A DNA stretch of 64,000 nucleotides from Mycobacterium sp. GA-0227b (GTDB lineage Bacteria > Actinomycetota > Actinomycetes > Mycobacteriales > Mycobacteriaceae). Below are positions 1 to 8,996 of this stretch, piece by piece. Location of the stretch: the NCBI RefSeq assembly GCF_001499855.1, contig NZ_LQIK01000006.1, positions 62,001 through 126,000 of the forward strand. Reading direction: 5' to 3'. Position numbers and translations under genes: made by a program. The notes under the pieces were generated by a model. That model was not told the DNA's origin. It saw nothing but the letters and a program-made list of their open reading frames with translations, and did no database searches. Each line of letters begins with the position of its first letter. The first letter of the stretch is position 1.

Positions 1-124
1 TTCGTTCATCGAGTACAACACCACCGCATCGCTGGCGAAAGTGATCGTGTTCGTGGTCATCGTGATCTTCCTGCAGGTCCGCCCGCAGGGCCTGTTCACC
101 GTTCGGACAAGGAGTCTCGCGTGA
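1..124 (+). CDS. urtB: urea ABC transporter permease UrtB, 3' end only
   Basis: Only the last 40 or so residues are in the window. They form a final hydrophobic membrane segment (VIVFVVIVIFL) followed by the short cytoplasmic tail PQGLFTVRTRSLA, a typical end for UrtB permeases of the branched-chain amino acid/urea type. UrtB and UrtC form the membrane channel of the ATP-driven urea importer. The TGA stop overlaps the GTG start of urtC (GTGA), which indicates translational coupling. The binding-protein gene urtA would lie upstream, outside the window. Confidence 0.85.
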   Translation, partial: SFIEYNTTASLAKVIVFVVIVIFLQVRPQGLFTVRTRSLA

Positions 125-1245
125 GGGTCCTATTGGGCCGGTGGCAGACGTGGGCCGGTTTCGGCGTCGCGGCGGTGTTGCTGTTCGGGGTGGCGCCGGT
201 CGTGTTGTCGGACTTTCGGCTGTCGCTGCTCGGCAAGTTCCTGTGCTTCGCGATCGTCGCCGTCGGTATCGGTTTGGCCTGGGGCCGCGGCGGCATGCTG
301 GTGCTCGGCCAGGGCGTGTTCTTCGGCATGGGCGGCTACATGATGGGTATGCACCTGAAGGTCGCCGACGCGCAGATCCGCGGTAATGACGTCCCCGACT
401 TCATGCAGATCGCCGGGGTGCGCGAATTACCGGCCTACTGGCAGCCGTTCGCCTCCCCCGCCTTTACGTTGCTGGCGATCGTGGTGCTGCCGACGGTCAT
501 CGCCGCGGCGCTGGGCCTGGGCGTCTTCAAGCGCCGCGTCAAAGGCGCGTATTTCGCGATCCTGTCGCAGGCGCTCGCCGCGGCGCTGGCGATCCTGTTG
601 GTTGGGCAGGCCAGCCTCGGGGGAAGCAACGGGCTCAACAGGTTTCGTACCTTCTTCGGGTTCACCCTGAACGATCCCGCGAACCAGCGGATGCTCTATT
701 TCATCGCCGCCGGTGTGCTGCTCCTCGTCGTCGCCGTGGTCCGGCAGCTCATGCAGAGCCGTTACGGCGAGCTGCTGGTGGCCGTTCGCGACGGCGAGGA
801 GCGGGTGCGTTTCCTGGGCTATGACCCGGCGAACATCAAGGTGGTCGCCTACGCCGTCGCCGCTCTCTTCGCCAGCATCGCCGGCGCGCTGTTCGCACCG
901 ATTGTCGGGTTCATCGCACCATCACAGGTCGGCATCCTTCCGTCTATCGCGTTCTTGATCGGTGTGGCGATCGGCGGACGTACAACGTTGCTGGGACCGG
1001 TGCTGGGCGCGATCGGTGTTGCGTGGGCGCAAACCCTGTTCTCCGAACGCTTTCCCTCGGAATGGACCTACGCGCAGGGCCTGCTGTTCATCGTCGTCGT
1101 CGGCTTCTTTCCCGCCGGTTTCGCCGGGTTGGGGGCGCTGTACAGGCGGTGGCGCACACGCAGACCCAAACCGCTGCCGGAGGTGGAGCGGCCCGCCGCG
1201 GTCGACACCGATCCGGACGCGGAGAAAGTTGGGGCATCGACATGA
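121..1245 (+). CDS. urtC: urea ABC transporter permease UrtC
   Basis: 374-residue polytopic membrane protein of the LivM/UrtC permease family, the second channel subunit of the high-affinity urea importer. Hydrophobic segments are visible near residues 10-30, 33-55, 113-135, 144-163 and 191-210, with several more after 235 and a charged cytoplasmic tail from about 345. The GTG start overlaps the urtB stop. The TGA stop overlaps the ATG of the ATPase gene urtD, so the genes are translationally coupled. The order permease-permease-ATPase-ATPase is diagnostic of urtBCDE. In bacteria this system is usually expressed under nitrogen limitation. No GlnR site can be judged because the operon start lies outside the window. 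Confidence 0.93.
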   Translation: MRVLLGRWQTWAGFGVAAVLLFGVAPVVLSDFRLSLLGKFLCFAIVAVGIGLAWGRGGMLVLGQGVFFGMGGYMMGMHLKVADAQIRGNDVPDFMQIAGVRELPAYWQPFASPAFTLLAIVVLPTVIAAALGLGVFKRRVKGAYFAILSQALAAALAILLVGQASLGGSNGLNRFRTFFGFTLNDPANQRMLYFIAAGVLLLVVAVVRQLMQSRYGELLVAVRDGEERVRFLGYDPANIKVVAYAVAALFASIAGALFAPIVGFIAPSQVGILPSIAFLIGVAIGGRTTLLGPVLGAIGVAWAQTLFSERFPSEWTYAQGLLFIVVVGFFPAGFAGLGALYRRWRTRRPKPLPEVERPAAVDTDPDAEKVGAST

Positions 1246-2078
1246 GCGGTGCGAAAGTGGAACCGGTGGCCGGTGGCAACGTCGGCATGGGCACCGAGTA
1301 CCTCGAAGTCCGCGGCCTGACGGTGGATTTCGACGGTTTCAAGGCGGTCAGCGACGTCGACCTGACACTGTTTCAAGGCGACCTGCGGTTCCTGATCGGT
1401 CCGAACGGCGCGGGCAAGACCACTGTCATCGACGCGATCACCGGGCTCGTGACCGCCACCGGCTCGGTCAACAAGTCGGGCGTGGAGCTACTCGGCAAGA
1501 AGGTGCATCAGATCGCGCGGCTGGGGGTGGGCCGGACCTTCCAGACAGCCAGTGTCTTCGAACAGCTGACCGTGCTGCAGAACCTGGATATCGCTGCGGG
1601 CGCAGGACGCTCGCCGTGGACGCTGTTGCGACGACGCCGCGGGATGCTGCCGTCCGTCGAGGCGGCCCTGGACACGATCGGGCTGACCGAGCTGGCCGAA
1701 GAACCCGCCGGTGTGCTCGCCCACGGCCAGAAGCAGTGGCTCGAGATCGGCATGCTCCTGGTGCAGAACGCAGACGTCCTTCTGCTCGACGAACCGGTCG
1801 CGGGGATGAGCCATGAGGAGCGCGAGGAGACCGGAAACCTGCTGCGCCGCATCGGCGGTGAGCGCACCGTCGTCGTCGTCGAGCACGATATGGATTTCAT
1901 GCGCGCGTTCGCCACTTCGGTGACCGTGCTGGCCCGCGGGCGGGTCGTCGCCGAGGGATCGGTCGCCGAGGTGCAGGCCAATCCGAAGGTGCAGGAGGTC
2001 TACCTCGGCACGGCGGCCGCCGGCGCTTCAACCTTGCCCACGGGCGGGCCCTCCGAACTCATCGAGGAGAACTCCTGA
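1242..2078 (+). CDS. urtD: urea ABC transporter ATP-binding protein UrtD
   Basis: 278-residue LivG-like ATPase that powers urea import with UrtE. The Walker A loop GPNGAGKT lies at 53-60, the degenerate ABC signature (AHGQKQWLE) at about 160-168 and Walker B LLLDEP at 180-185. The HGQKQ signature in place of LSGGQ is characteristic of UrtD. The reading frame is open well upstream, but the ATG at 1242 gives the family length and overlaps the urtC stop as ATGA. The stop overlaps the urtE ATG in the same way, so the operon is tightly coupled. Confidence 0.94.
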   Translation: MSGAKVEPVAGGNVGMGTEYLEVRGLTVDFDGFKAVSDVDLTLFQGDLRFLIGPNGAGKTTVIDAITGLVTATGSVNKSGVELLGKKVHQIARLGVGRTFQTASVFEQLTVLQNLDIAAGAGRSPWTLLRRRRGMLPSVEAALDTIGLTELAEEPAGVLAHGQKQWLEIGMLLVQNADVLLLDEPVAGMSHEEREETGNLLRRIGGERTVVVVEHDMDFMRAFATSVTVLARGRVVAEGSVAEVQANPKVQEVYLGTAAAGASTLPTGGPSELIEENS

Positions 2079-2770
2079 TGCTCCGGCTAGTCGACGTACA
2101 CGCTGGCTACGGCCGCTCCGACGTCCTGCACGGGGTCGGCGTCGAGGTGCCCTCGAACGGGGTGGCGGCTGTGATGGGCCACAACGGGGCCGGTAAGACC
2201 ACACTCCTGCGCGCCGCCGTCGGCCTGTTGAAATGCAGTGCCGGAAGAGTGCTTTTCGACGGTGACGACATCACCAATCTGCGGCCCAGCGCGCGGGTGG
2301 CGCGTGGTCTGGCGTATGTGCCGCAGGGCCAGCAGTCGTTCGGCCAGCTGACGACGGCCGAAAATCTTCAGGTCGTCGCCGACGGACGCAAGAACGGCAA
2401 GCAGCTGATCGACGAACAGCTCGACCTGTTCCCCGCGCTCAAGGAGCTCCTGCCGCGGCGGGCCGGGCTGCTCTCGGGTGGCCAACGCCAACAGCTGGCG
2501 ATCGCCCGCGCGCTGATCACCAGGCCCAGGTGTCTGATTCTCGACGAGCCGACCGAGGGCATCCAGCCGTCGGTGGTGGCCGAAATCGAGGCCGCGATCA
2601 CCGACTTGACCAAACGCGGCGACCTGGGCGTGCTGCTCGTCGAGCAGCACATCGGATTCGCGCTGGAGTCGTCGCAGCGCTATTACATCCTCGAGTCCGG
2701 CCGCGTCACGTCCAGCGGCGCAGGCGGTTCGGCCTCGGAGGCCGAAGTCCGCGCCGCCATGGCGATCTAG
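2078..2770 (+). CDS. urtE: urea ABC transporter ATP-binding protein UrtE
   Basis: 230-residue LivF-like ATPase, the second nucleotide-binding subunit of the urea importer. Walker A GHNGAGKT is at 34-41, a canonical LSGGQRQQ signature at 132-139 and Walker B CLILDEP at 152-158. It is the last gene of the urt operon. Its stop lies 4 bp from the stop of convergent ureD, so urea uptake and urease genes meet tail to tail with essentially no intergenic DNA and no obvious terminator between them. Confidence 0.95.
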   Translation: MLRLVDVHAGYGRSDVLHGVGVEVPSNGVAAVMGHNGAGKTTLLRAAVGLLKCSAGRVLFDGDDITNLRPSARVARGLAYVPQGQQSFGQLTTAENLQVVADGRKNGKQLIDEQLDLFPALKELLPRRAGLLSGGQRQQLAIARALITRPRCLILDEPTEGIQPSVVAEIEAAITDLTKRGDLGVLLVEQHIGFALESSQRYYILESGRVTSSGAGGSASEAEVRAAMAI

Positions 2771-2774
2771 CCGG

Positions 2775-3401
2775 CTAGAGCCGGGCGCCCTGCCAGGTTG
2801 CAAGGCAGCCACCGCCCGCCAGCGCCAGCGCAACGCCGTCCGTCTCGATGTGGCTGCCCGGGTAGCGCAACTCACTGACACACGCCATCGGCGCGCCGAG
2901 CTCATCGTCGGTCAGCGAGCCGCTGCCCATCTCGATGCGATGGCGCAGCAGGGCGGACCCGTCGACGTCCGCGTGCAGCGACCCGACCCAAAAACCCTGC
3001 CGCTCAGCAGTTCTACCTATCTGGACACGCTCCCGCAGCCGGAGGCGACCAGATCCGGTGAGGTCAATCCGGGTAGCGGCGATGTGCCGCGACGTGGCGG
3101 CCACCACGGTCGGCTGCGGATCGACGTCGAGAACTCCTGCCACCTCCAGAGCCCAGACTGTGTGCGACTCATCCGTCCTCGGGCCCGGCAACGTCACCGT
3201 CGCCGCCGCGGTGCGCACCCGCAGTGACGCGCCCGGCTCGACCACGATGCGCACACGCACTGCGTCGCCACCGAGCGGGGTGGCGGCGGCCGACACCAGA
3301 TGCACTGTGTCGGGTTCGGTCTCGCGTGCGGCGAGCCCGCCGGTGCATTCGATGCGCGGCCGGCGGTCGCGACGGGCGACGATGAGGACGTCCGAACGCA
3401 C
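2775..3401 (-). CDS. ureD: urease accessory protein UreD
   Basis: 208-residue UreD/UreH-type scaffold, which with UreF and UreG loads nickel into the urease active site. The length and N-terminus resemble mycobacterial UreD. It is recognised partly from position as the last gene of ureABCFGD, because UreD sequences diverge strongly. The GTG start shares its G with the ureG stop (TAGTG), so the two genes are translationally coupled. It converges on urtE. Confidence 0.88.
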   Translation of the reverse strand: MRSDVLIVARRDRRPRIECTGGLAARETEPDTVHLVSAAATPLGGDAVRVRIVVEPGASLRVRTAAATVTLPGPRTDESHTVWALEVAGVLDVDPQPTVVAATSRHIAATRIDLTGSGRLRLRERVQIGRTAERQGFWVGSLHADVDGSALLRHRIEMGSGSLTDDELGAPMACVSELRYPGSHIETDGVALALAGGGCLATWQGARL

Positions 3402-4105
3402 TAGACCGAACCCTCGCTACTCCCCCAGGCGTGCGCAGACACCCGCAGCTGCGCACGCACCCAGGCCAGCACGGCGGTGGCAGCAGGGTCTTCGGTCAGC
3501 GAGATCAACACTGTCGGCCGGTCACCACGCACCGTCGCCGCGTCGCGACGCATCACTTCGAGATCAGCCCCGACACGCGACGCCAGATCGGTCTTGTTGA
3601 CCACCAACAGATCTGAGTAGGTCACCCCCGGCCCGCCCTTGCGCGGCACCTTGTCGCCGCCGGCCACATCGATGACGAAGATCTGCACGTCCACCAGCCC
3701 GGATGAGAAGGTGGCCGTTAAATTGTCACCGCCGGACTCGACCAAAATCAGGTCGAGCCGGTCGTTTTCCGCGATGAGGTCGTCGATGGCATCGAGGTTG
3801 GCGGTGATGTCGTCGCGGATTGCGGTGTGTGGGCAGCCGCCGGTCTGGACCGCGGCGATCCGCCGATCGGGCAGCACGGCGTGGCGGCGCAGGAAGTCGG
3901 CGTCCTCGGTGGTGTAGATGTCGTTGGTGAGCACGGCCAGGGACAACTCGTCGCGCAGTTGCCTGCACAGCGCCGCGACGAGCGCGGTCTTGCCGGAGCC
4001 GACGGGGCCGCCGATGCCGATGCGCAGCGGCTCTCCCGGCTCTCGATGTCGCTTCGGCCGGTCGGTGTGACGGTGTGGCTGACCGTCGAGGAAATGTGGT
4101 GGCAT
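3401..4105 (-). CDS. ureG: urease accessory GTPase UreG
   Basis: 234-residue SIMIBI-class GTPase that delivers nickel to apo-urease. The P-loop GGPVGSGKT is at 32-40, the nickel-binding CPH motif at 91-93, the switch segment ESGGDNL near 123-129 and the guanine-specificity motif NKTD near 175-180. The N-terminus is His-rich (HRH and similar), as usual in UreG, and may buffer nickel. It lies 10 bp downstream of ureF and overlaps ureD by one base. Confidence 0.96.
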   Translation of the reverse strand: MPPHFLDGQPHRHTDRPKRHREPGEPLRIGIGGPVGSGKTALVAALCRQLRDELSLAVLTNDIYTTEDADFLRRHAVLPDRRIAAVQTGGCPHTAIRDDITANLDAIDDLIAENDRLDLILVESGGDNLTATFSSGLVDVQIFVIDVAGGDKVPRKGGPGVTYSDLLVVNKTDLASRVGADLEVMRRDAATVRGDRPTVLISLTEDPAATAVLAWVRAQLRVSAHAWGSSEGSV

Positions 4106-4115
4106 CGCTTCTCTT

Positions 4116-4751
4116 TCAGGAGACGAACAAAGGTCGCTCGCGTTGGGTATGCCGTTGGGCCAGCGCGTCCAACAGCGGATCGGACAGGTCGGAAAGTTCC
4201 TTGGCGGCCTCGGCGGCGGTCTGCTCGCACAACGTGGACAGCTCGAACGTCAGCGCTGCGACGTCACCGGGATCGAGGGCGAGCAGACGCTGGGCAGCCG
4301 TCGCCGAACCGGTCATGGTGGTATAGACGATCGACAGCGCGGTGAGCTCGGGGGTCATCTCGCTGGCCGCACCAACCGCGCCCGCCGCGACGGCTAGGTG
4401 CGGCGTGCTTCCGAGCGTGTCCCAGCCACCGTCCGGCCAGACCCGCCGCGCCAGCCGGATCAGGCCGCGGCCCTGTGCGCGGGAGGCTCGCCGGGCGGCG
4501 GGAGCCGGTGTGCGAGCATCGGTTTCGCGGTCCGCCTGATCGATGCCTAGTTCACCGGCATGCACCGCGGCCGCTACCGATGCCGTCACCAGGCCGTGGG
4601 TACGGATGCGACGACGCAGATATGCCCGAAGCGTCGCGAGGTCGCAGACCAGCCCCTCTGTCACGGCCTGCTCGACACCGCCGGAATGCACGTGCCCGCC
4701 CGTCGGCAGTCGCGAGTCGGACAGCGCGAGTAGTGTGGCCAAGGGGGTCAA
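4116..4751 (-). CDS. ureF: urease accessory protein UreF
   Basis: 211-residue all-helical UreF, which joins UreD and UreG in the urease activation complex. The N-terminal family pattern [15 protein letters not shown] is clear. The frame is open back to 4919, but that extension overlaps ureC and is not family-like. A TTG at 4751, preceded by AGGAG seven bases upstream and beginning [12 protein letters not shown], gives the expected mycobacterial length, so TTG is taken as the start. The gene begins 10 bp after the ureC stop. Confidence 0.9.
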   Translation of the reverse strand: MTPLATLLALSDSRLPTGGHVHSGGVEQAVTEGLVCDLATLRAYLRRRIRTHGLVTASVAAAVHAGELGIDQADRETDARTPAPAARRASRAQGRGLIRLARRVWPDGGWDTLGSTPHLAVAAGAVGAASEMTPELTALSIVYTTMTGSATAAQRLLALDPGDVAALTFELSTLCEQTAAEAAKELSDLSDPLLDALAQRHTQRERPLFVS

Positions 4752-4761
4752 AGGTGAACTC

Positions 4762-6483
4762 CTAGAAGAGGAAATAGCGCTGCGCCATGGGTAATTCGGC
4801 GGCGGGCGCCTCCTGCCACACGTCGCCGTCGATACGCACGGTGAACGTGTCCGGGTCGACGTCGATGTCCGGAAGCGCGTCGTTGAGAGGCATCTGAGCT
4901 TTACCGACTTGTCGAACATCGCGGACCGCTACCAGACGCCGATTGACGGCCAGGCGGTCGGCGAGCCCGTCATCGACGGCCTGCGGCGAAACGAAGTGCA
5001 CCGATGTCGCCGCCGCGGCCGCAGGCGCCGCGCCGAACATCGGTCGGGGCAGGACGGGCTGCGGCGTGGGAATCGACGCGTTCGCGTCGCCCATGGCCGC
5101 CCATGCGAACATTCCGCCCTTCAGCACCGCGTACGGGCGGACCCCGAAGAACGCCGGTTCCCACAGCACGAGGTCGGCGAGTTTGCCGACCTCGACCGAT
5201 CCGACTTCCTGGTCGAGCCCGTGCGCGACGGCCGGACAGATGGTGTATTTGGCGACGTAGCGGCGGACGCGGGTGTTGTCTGCTTCGTTATCGCCGGGTA
5301 GCGCGCCGCGCCGTCGCTTCATCACGTGTGCGGTCTGCCAGGTGCGGAGGACCACCTCCCCGATACGGCCCATGGCCTGCGAGTCGCTGCCGATCATCGA
5401 GATCGCACCGATGTCGTGGAGCAGATCCTCGGCGGCCATCGTCGAGGGCCGGATCCGACTCTCGGCGAACGCGAGATCCTCGGGCACCTGGGGGTTGAGG
5501 TGGTGGCACACCATCAACATGTCGAGGTGTTCGTCAAGCGTGTTGACGGTGTGCGGCCGGGTCGGATTGGTCGAACTCGGCAGGACGTAGGGCTCGGCGG
5601 CGACCCGGATGATGTCGGGTGCGTGGCCACCCCCTGCGCCCTCGGTGTGGTAGGCGTGGATCGAGCGGCCATTGATCGCGCCGATCGTGTCCTCGACGAA
5701 GCCTGCCTCGTTGAGCGTGTCGGAGTGAAGTGCGACCTGGACACCGGAAGCGTCGGCGACGGTGAGGCAGGCATCGATCGCCGCAGGTGTCGACCCCCAG
5801 TCCTCGTGGAGTTTGAAACCCGAAGCGCCGCCGCGCAACTGCTCCCACAATGCGTCGATGCTGACCGTGTTGCCCTTGCCGAGCAGGGCCACGTTCATCG
5901 GCCACGAGTCCAGCGATTCGAGGATGCGCGCGAGGTGCCACGCCCCGGGGGTGACGGTGGTGGCCTTGCTGCCCTCGGCTGGGCCGGTACCGCCGGCGAC
6001 GATGGTGGTGATGCCGCCGCCGAGCGCCTCCGCCATGAGCTGCGGACAGATCAGATGCACGTGGCAGTCGATCGCCCCCGCGGTGACGATACGTCCGTTG
6101 CCGCCGATGATCTCCGTCGACGGCCCGACGACGAGCGAGGGATGCACGCCCGACATGATGTCGGGATTGCCGGCCTTGCCGATGCCGACGATGCGGCCGT
6201 CGCGGATACCGATGTCGGCCTTGATGATTCCCCAGTAGTCGATGATCACGACGCCGGTGATCACGGTGTCGGGCGCCCCGTCGGCCCGGGTCGCGCGCCC
6301 TTGTCCCATCGACTCGCGTAGTACCTTGCCGCCGCCGAACACCGCCTCGTCACCTGCCCGCCCGGGGCCGCCGCTGCGGTCCTCGGTGATCTCCACGAAC
6401 AGATCCGTGTCGGCCAACCTGATGCGGTCGCCGGTCGTCGGCCCGAACAGGGCGGCATACCTGGCGCGAGACAGCTCGCTCAT
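4762..6483 (-). CDS. ureC: urease alpha subunit UreC
   Basis: 573-residue catalytic subunit that hydrolyses urea to ammonia and carbamate with two nickel ions. The active-site residues are present: metal ligands H141 and H143 (HVH), carbamylated K224 in [10 protein letters not shown]253 and H279, Asp367 in GSDSQAMG, and the mobile-flap C326-H327 pair in VCHHLN. All lie about seven residues later than in Klebsiella numbering. ATG overlaps the ureB stop as ATGA. The enzyme should be active if nickel is supplied. No nickel transporter is encoded nearby. Confidence 0.98.
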   Translation of the reverse strand: MSELSRARYAALFGPTTGDRIRLADTDLFVEITEDRSGGPGRAGDEAVFGGGKVLRESMGQGRATRADGAPDTVITGVVIIDYWGIIKADIGIRDGRIVGIGKAGNPDIMSGVHPSLVVGPSTEIIGGNGRIVTAGAIDCHVHLICPQLMAEALGGGITTIVAGGTGPAEGSKATTVTPGAWHLARILESLDSWPMNVALLGKGNTVSIDALWEQLRGGASGFKLHEDWGSTPAAIDACLTVADASGVQVALHSDTLNEAGFVEDTIGAINGRSIHAYHTEGAGGGHAPDIIRVAAEPYVLPSSTNPTRPHTVNTLDEHLDMLMVCHHLNPQVPEDLAFAESRIRPSTMAAEDLLHDIGAISMIGSDSQAMGRIGEVVLRTWQTAHVMKRRRGALPGDNEADNTRVRRYVAKYTICPAVAHGLDQEVGSVEVGKLADLVLWEPAFFGVRPYAVLKGGMFAWAAMGDANASIPTPQPVLPRPMFGAAPAAAAATSVHFVSPQAVDDGLADRLAVNRRLVAVRDVRQVGKAQMPLNDALPDIDVDPDTFTVRIDGDVWQEAPAAELPMAQRYFLF

Positions 6484-6794
6484 GAGGCGTCCAGTCGGCC
6501 CGGCGGTTGTAGGGTCAGCCCGTGGACCTCGCGTGATCCGGCCAGCGGCACCAACGAAACGTGCTGGGCGACACCTGGTTCGAAGCGCACCGCGGTACCG
6601 GCTGGAATGTCGAGCCGGTGGCCGTGGGCAGCGTCGCGGTCGAACTCCAGAGAAGCATTGGCCTGCGGCAAATGCACATGGCTGCCGACCTGGATGGGCC
6701 TGTCGCCGGTGTTGACGACGTCCAGTTCGATGCGCCGCGCGCCCGGGTTGAGCTCGATATCGCCCTGCCCGTAGACGATTTCACCCGGGATCAT
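6480..6794 (-). CDS. ureB: urease beta subunit UreB
   Basis: 104-residue structural subunit of the (UreABC)3 urease. It begins [18 protein letters not shown], the standard UreB N-terminus. The frame is open further upstream, but that extension only shadows ureA. The start at 6794 overlaps the ureA stop by 4 bp and its own stop overlaps the ureC start by 4 bp, which keeps subunit synthesis balanced. Confidence 0.96.
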   Translation of the reverse strand: MIPGEIVYGQGDIELNPGARRIELDVVNTGDRPIQVGSHVHLPQANASLEFDRDAAHGHRLDIPAGTAVRFEPGVAQHVSLVPLAGSREVHGLTLQPPGRLDAS

Positions 6795-7093
6795 CGGATG
6801 GGATGGTGGACGGTAACGAGCTTGGTGCCGTCGGGAAACGTCGCCTCCACCTGGACGGCCTCGAGCATTTCGGGAACGCCGTCCATGACATCCTCGCGGC
6901 CGAGAACCTCGCGGCCGCTGACCATCAATTCTGAAACGGTGCGACCGTCGCGGGCACCCTCGAGGAGGTGGTCGCTGATCACCGCGACCGCCTCGGGGTG
7001 GTTGAGCTTGAGGCCGCGGGCCTGTCGGCGGCGCGCCAGTTCGGCGGCATACGAGAGCAGCAGCCGGTCCTGTTCGTGCGGGGTCAACAGCAT
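6791..7093 (-). CDS. ureA: urease gamma subunit UreA
   Basis: 100-residue gamma subunit and first gene of ureABCFGD. It begins [19 protein letters not shown] and ends [17 protein letters not shown], typical of UreA. An in-frame GTG at 7111 would add six residues. The ATG at 7093 gives the usual family length, although neither start has a strong Shine-Dalgarno sequence. The short gap to the upstream thioesterase gene (ending 7149) suggests urease may be read from that gene's promoter. Confidence 0.94.
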   Translation of the reverse strand: MLLTPHEQDRLLLSYAAELARRRQARGLKLNHPEAVAVISDHLLEGARDGRTVSELMVSGREVLGREDVMDGVPEMLEAVQVEATFPDGTKLVTVHHPIR

Positions 7094-7148
7094 AGTGCGG
7101 GATATTGCCACGCCAAGCGAGTTTCAGCAGCACACGCGCTGCTCGCGG

Positions 7149-7577
7149 TCACTCGGCGGGCATGTTCTGCAGCCGCACCTGTCCGCGCGCGACGAGTCGG
7201 TCGTCGTCGTCGGTGATGGTGATCTGCCACAGCTGCTGGCGCCTGCCGCGGTGGATCGGTGCGGACACCGCGGTGACCGTTCCCGACGAGATCGCCCGCA
7301 GGAAGTCGGTGTTGTTGTTGACGCCGACCACGTGCCCACCGCCGTTGCCGGCGAGCCAGACTGCCCCGGACACGCTGGCCAGGCTTTCGACGATCGAGCA
7401 GTACACGCCGCCGTGCACGATGCCGTACGGCTGCAGCAGCTTGTCCTCGATCTTCAGCTGTGCCCGGGCGCCGTCGGGACCGAGTTCGAGGTAGGTCAGG
7501 CCGAGCTCGCGGTCGAAGCCCTTGCCCAGTTCGGAAGCCAGGTCCGCCGCCGCATCGGGGGTCACATCGGGGGTCAC
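7149..7577 (-). CDS. PaaI-like hotdog-fold thioesterase (Rv1847-like)
   Basis: 142-residue single-domain hotdog protein of the PaaI/YbgC acyl-CoA thioesterase class. The family segment GIVHGGVYCSIVES (about 52-65) carries the HGG motif where acyl-CoA thioesterases place their catalytic Asn/Asp-Gly region, followed by GVNNNTDFLRA. The true substrate is unknown. Position directly upstream of ureA matches Rv1847 of M. tuberculosis. It starts 64 bp from the divergent rhodanese gene, so both promoters share this short interval. Confidence 0.8.
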   Translation of the reverse strand: MTPDVTPDAAADLASELGKGFDRELGLTYLELGPDGARAQLKIEDKLLQPYGIVHGGVYCSIVESLASVSGAVWLAGNGGGHVVGVNNNTDFLRAISSGTVTAVSAPIHRGRRQQLWQITITDDDDRLVARGQVRLQNMPAE

Positions 7578-7641
7578 GCGAACGTGTCTACACGCTCGCC
7601 GACATCATGACCCCGCCGGGTGGCGCGAGTTAGGGTCAATC

Positions 7642-8019
7642 ATGGCCAAGACCGCGAAAGACCTCGTTGCAGAAGCCAACGCCGTGGTGCCCAAGATCTC
7701 CCACGACGAGGCTCGGGAACTGATCAGCAAGGGCGCGTTGGTCGTCGACGTGCGCGACGCCCCCGAAGTGGAGAAGAGCGGCAAGGTGGCAGGCGCCGTT
7801 CACGTGCCGAGGGGCATGCTGGAGTTCCGCGCGGACCCGGAGTCGCCGTATCACGACCAGCACTTCTCCAAGGACAAACCCGTGATCCTCTACTGCGCAT
7901 CCGGCGGGCGCTCGGCGCTGTCGGGTCAGGCGCTCACGGAGCTCGGCTACCAGCAGGTGTACAACCTCGGCGCGTTCGGCGACTGGGCCGACAGCGGAGG
8001 CGCCGTCGAAAAGGCTTGA
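7642..8019 (+). CDS. rhodanese-domain protein
   Basis: 125-residue single rhodanese domain, expected to act in sulfane-sulfur transfer in the cytoplasm. The N-terminal rhodanese signature VVDVRDAPEVE is at about 34-44 and the catalytic loop YCASGGRSALSG, with the persulfide-forming Cys, is near 84-95. The frame is open upstream to 7522, but the ATG at 7642 gives the domain length. A TAGGGT hexamer at 7631-7636, five bases before the ATG, could be a -10 box for a nearly leaderless transcript. A perfect terminator hairpin follows. Confidence 0.88.
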   Translation: MAKTAKDLVAEANAVVPKISHDEARELISKGALVVDVRDAPEVEKSGKVAGAVHVPRGMLEFRADPESPYHDQHFSKDKPVILYCASGGRSALSGQALTELGYQQVYNLGAFGDWADSGGAVEKA

Positions 8020-8044
8020 CACACATAGTTTTCAGCACGGATGC

Positions 8045-8079
8045 GGACGGGCCCCACACCAATGGTGTGGGGCCCGTCC
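8045..8079 (+). terminator. strong hairpin terminator after the rhodanese gene
   Basis: A perfect 16-bp inverted repeat, GGACGGGCCCCACACC with its complement, has a 3-base AAT loop and sits 26 bp after the rhodanese stop. There is no U-tract, as is common for mycobacterial terminators. The symmetry means it could also end transcripts arriving from the minus-strand gene at 8185. Confidence 0.85.
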
Positions 8080-8169
8080 TCCGTGTGGACCGGGGGTCTC
8101 TGCAGCCCTCAGGACTCCGGCGCGGTCCGGTGGTTCTCGGTTGATCCTTGCTCGATCTCTGCCATGAGC

Positions 8170-8188
8170 ATAGGCAAGGCTGCCCTAA
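8170..8188. promoter_or_regulatory. second IdeR-like iron box at the 3' end of the FhuF-like gene
   Basis: ATAGGCAAGGCTGCCCTAA matches 14 of 19 positions of the mycobacterial IdeR consensus TTAGGTTAGGCTAACCTAA (counted by eye). It overlaps the stop codon of the gene at 8185-8958. No clear gene start lies just downstream on either strand, so it may be a chance match, a relic, or control an unannotated short transcript. Confidence 0.35.
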
Positions 8189-8958
8189 TTAAGCAAGACC
8201 TTCCCTGCGGTGGCCCGGGAGGTGCCCCGCACGGGCAGGCCGAATCCCACGAGCGCGTCGAGCACCGCCTGGCCGCGCCGCATGCTCGTCCACTCGCTCG
8301 ACCCGGCGAGCAGCGGCACCTGGGTCGCCGCGCCGACGACCGCTCCCCCCACGACATGCCACATCGCCGCGACCGACATCGCGCCCGCGCTGATCTCGCT
8401 CAGCTTGGCGAACAGCGGCGCGAGCGCGCGGTGACTGCGGTGCGCCACCCACGTCGTCAACGCGGCCTCGCTGGGCAACGCCACGATGCCGTCGCGCGTC
8501 GAGCACCCGCGGGCCGACCCGTGCCCGAAGCACGGATCGTCTTGCAGCGCCCGCACTGTCGGGTCGACGACGCCGACCCAGTCGATCGCTCCCTCGGAGT
8601 CCACGTGCACCCACAGGTTCTCCAGGCCGGTGTCCCATGCGCGCCCTTCGAGCACCAGAAGCGGCACGACGCGTCCGACGACGACGTGGGCGAGCGTCGC
8701 CGCCAACTGATGGGCCACCGCCGCGCGGCTGTCGGTCTCCTCGGCCGCCAGGTCGAACATGACCTGCAACCGGTCGGTGGTCAGCGCCTCGGCCAGTGGC
8801 CACCATCGCCGCCGCGACAAATCGCCCATCACCGCGACGCCGTACACCCGCGGACACTCGGGGTAGAGCTCGCGCAGCCGTCGACTCGACTCATGCAGCG
8901 GCAGCGTCCTGCGGATCGCCATGCTCGCGATGAGTGGATCGTCGACCAGAACCGTCAT
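8185..8958 (-). CDS. iron-regulated FhuF-like protein (putative ferric-siderophore reductase relative)
   Basis: 257 residues, no signal peptide. The central segment with two cysteines (PCFGHGSARGCSTRD, about 149-163) and the helical C-terminal half ending in RRGQAVLDALVGFGLPVRG resemble actinobacterial FhuF-like iron reductases as I remember them. Family assignment is tentative. Typical members end with a Cys-Cys...Cys-x2-Cys 2Fe-2S motif. Here translation stops at KVLLN and that motif is missing, so the protein may be truncated or a paralogue with another role. ATG 8958 has a good GGGAGG ribosome site. An IdeR-type box overlaps a TATAGT -10 element upstream, supporting derepression in iron starvation. 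Confidence 0.5.
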   Translation of the reverse strand: MTVLVDDPLIASMAIRRTLPLHESSRRLRELYPECPRVYGVAVMGDLSRRRWWPLAEALTTDRLQVMFDLAAEETDSRAAVAHQLAATLAHVVVGRVVPLLVLEGRAWDTGLENLWVHVDSEGAIDWVGVVDPTVRALQDDPCFGHGSARGCSTRDGIVALPSEAALTTWVAHRSHRALAPLFAKLSEISAGAMSVAAMWHVVGGAVVGAATQVPLLAGSSEWTSMRRGQAVLDALVGFGLPVRGTSRATAGKVLLN

Positions 8959-8977
8959 GGGGCCTCCCGATATCGAG

Positions 8978-8996
8978 TTAGGTAAGCCTTACTATA
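8978..8996 (-). promoter_or_regulatory. IdeR-type iron box overlapping a -10 element
   Basis: On the plus strand TTAGGTAAGCCTTACTATA matches the IdeR/DtxR consensus at about 13 of 19 positions and contains the perfect core palindrome GTAAGCCTTAC. Read on the minus strand the same bases include TATAGT, a good -10 hexamer, 33-38 bp before the ATG of the FhuF-like gene. Iron-loaded IdeR bound here would occlude the promoter. Confidence 0.7.

Noticed and set aside
4752-4919. upstream extension of ureF
   Set aside because: It overlaps ureC, has no family match, and a TTG with a good ribosome site gives the known UreF length.
8041-8985. 314-residue plus-strand frame across the iron-boxed gene
   Set aside because: Antisense of the gene at 8185-8958, which has a good ribosome site and an iron box; the plus-strand frame has no such signals and is Arg/His-rich.
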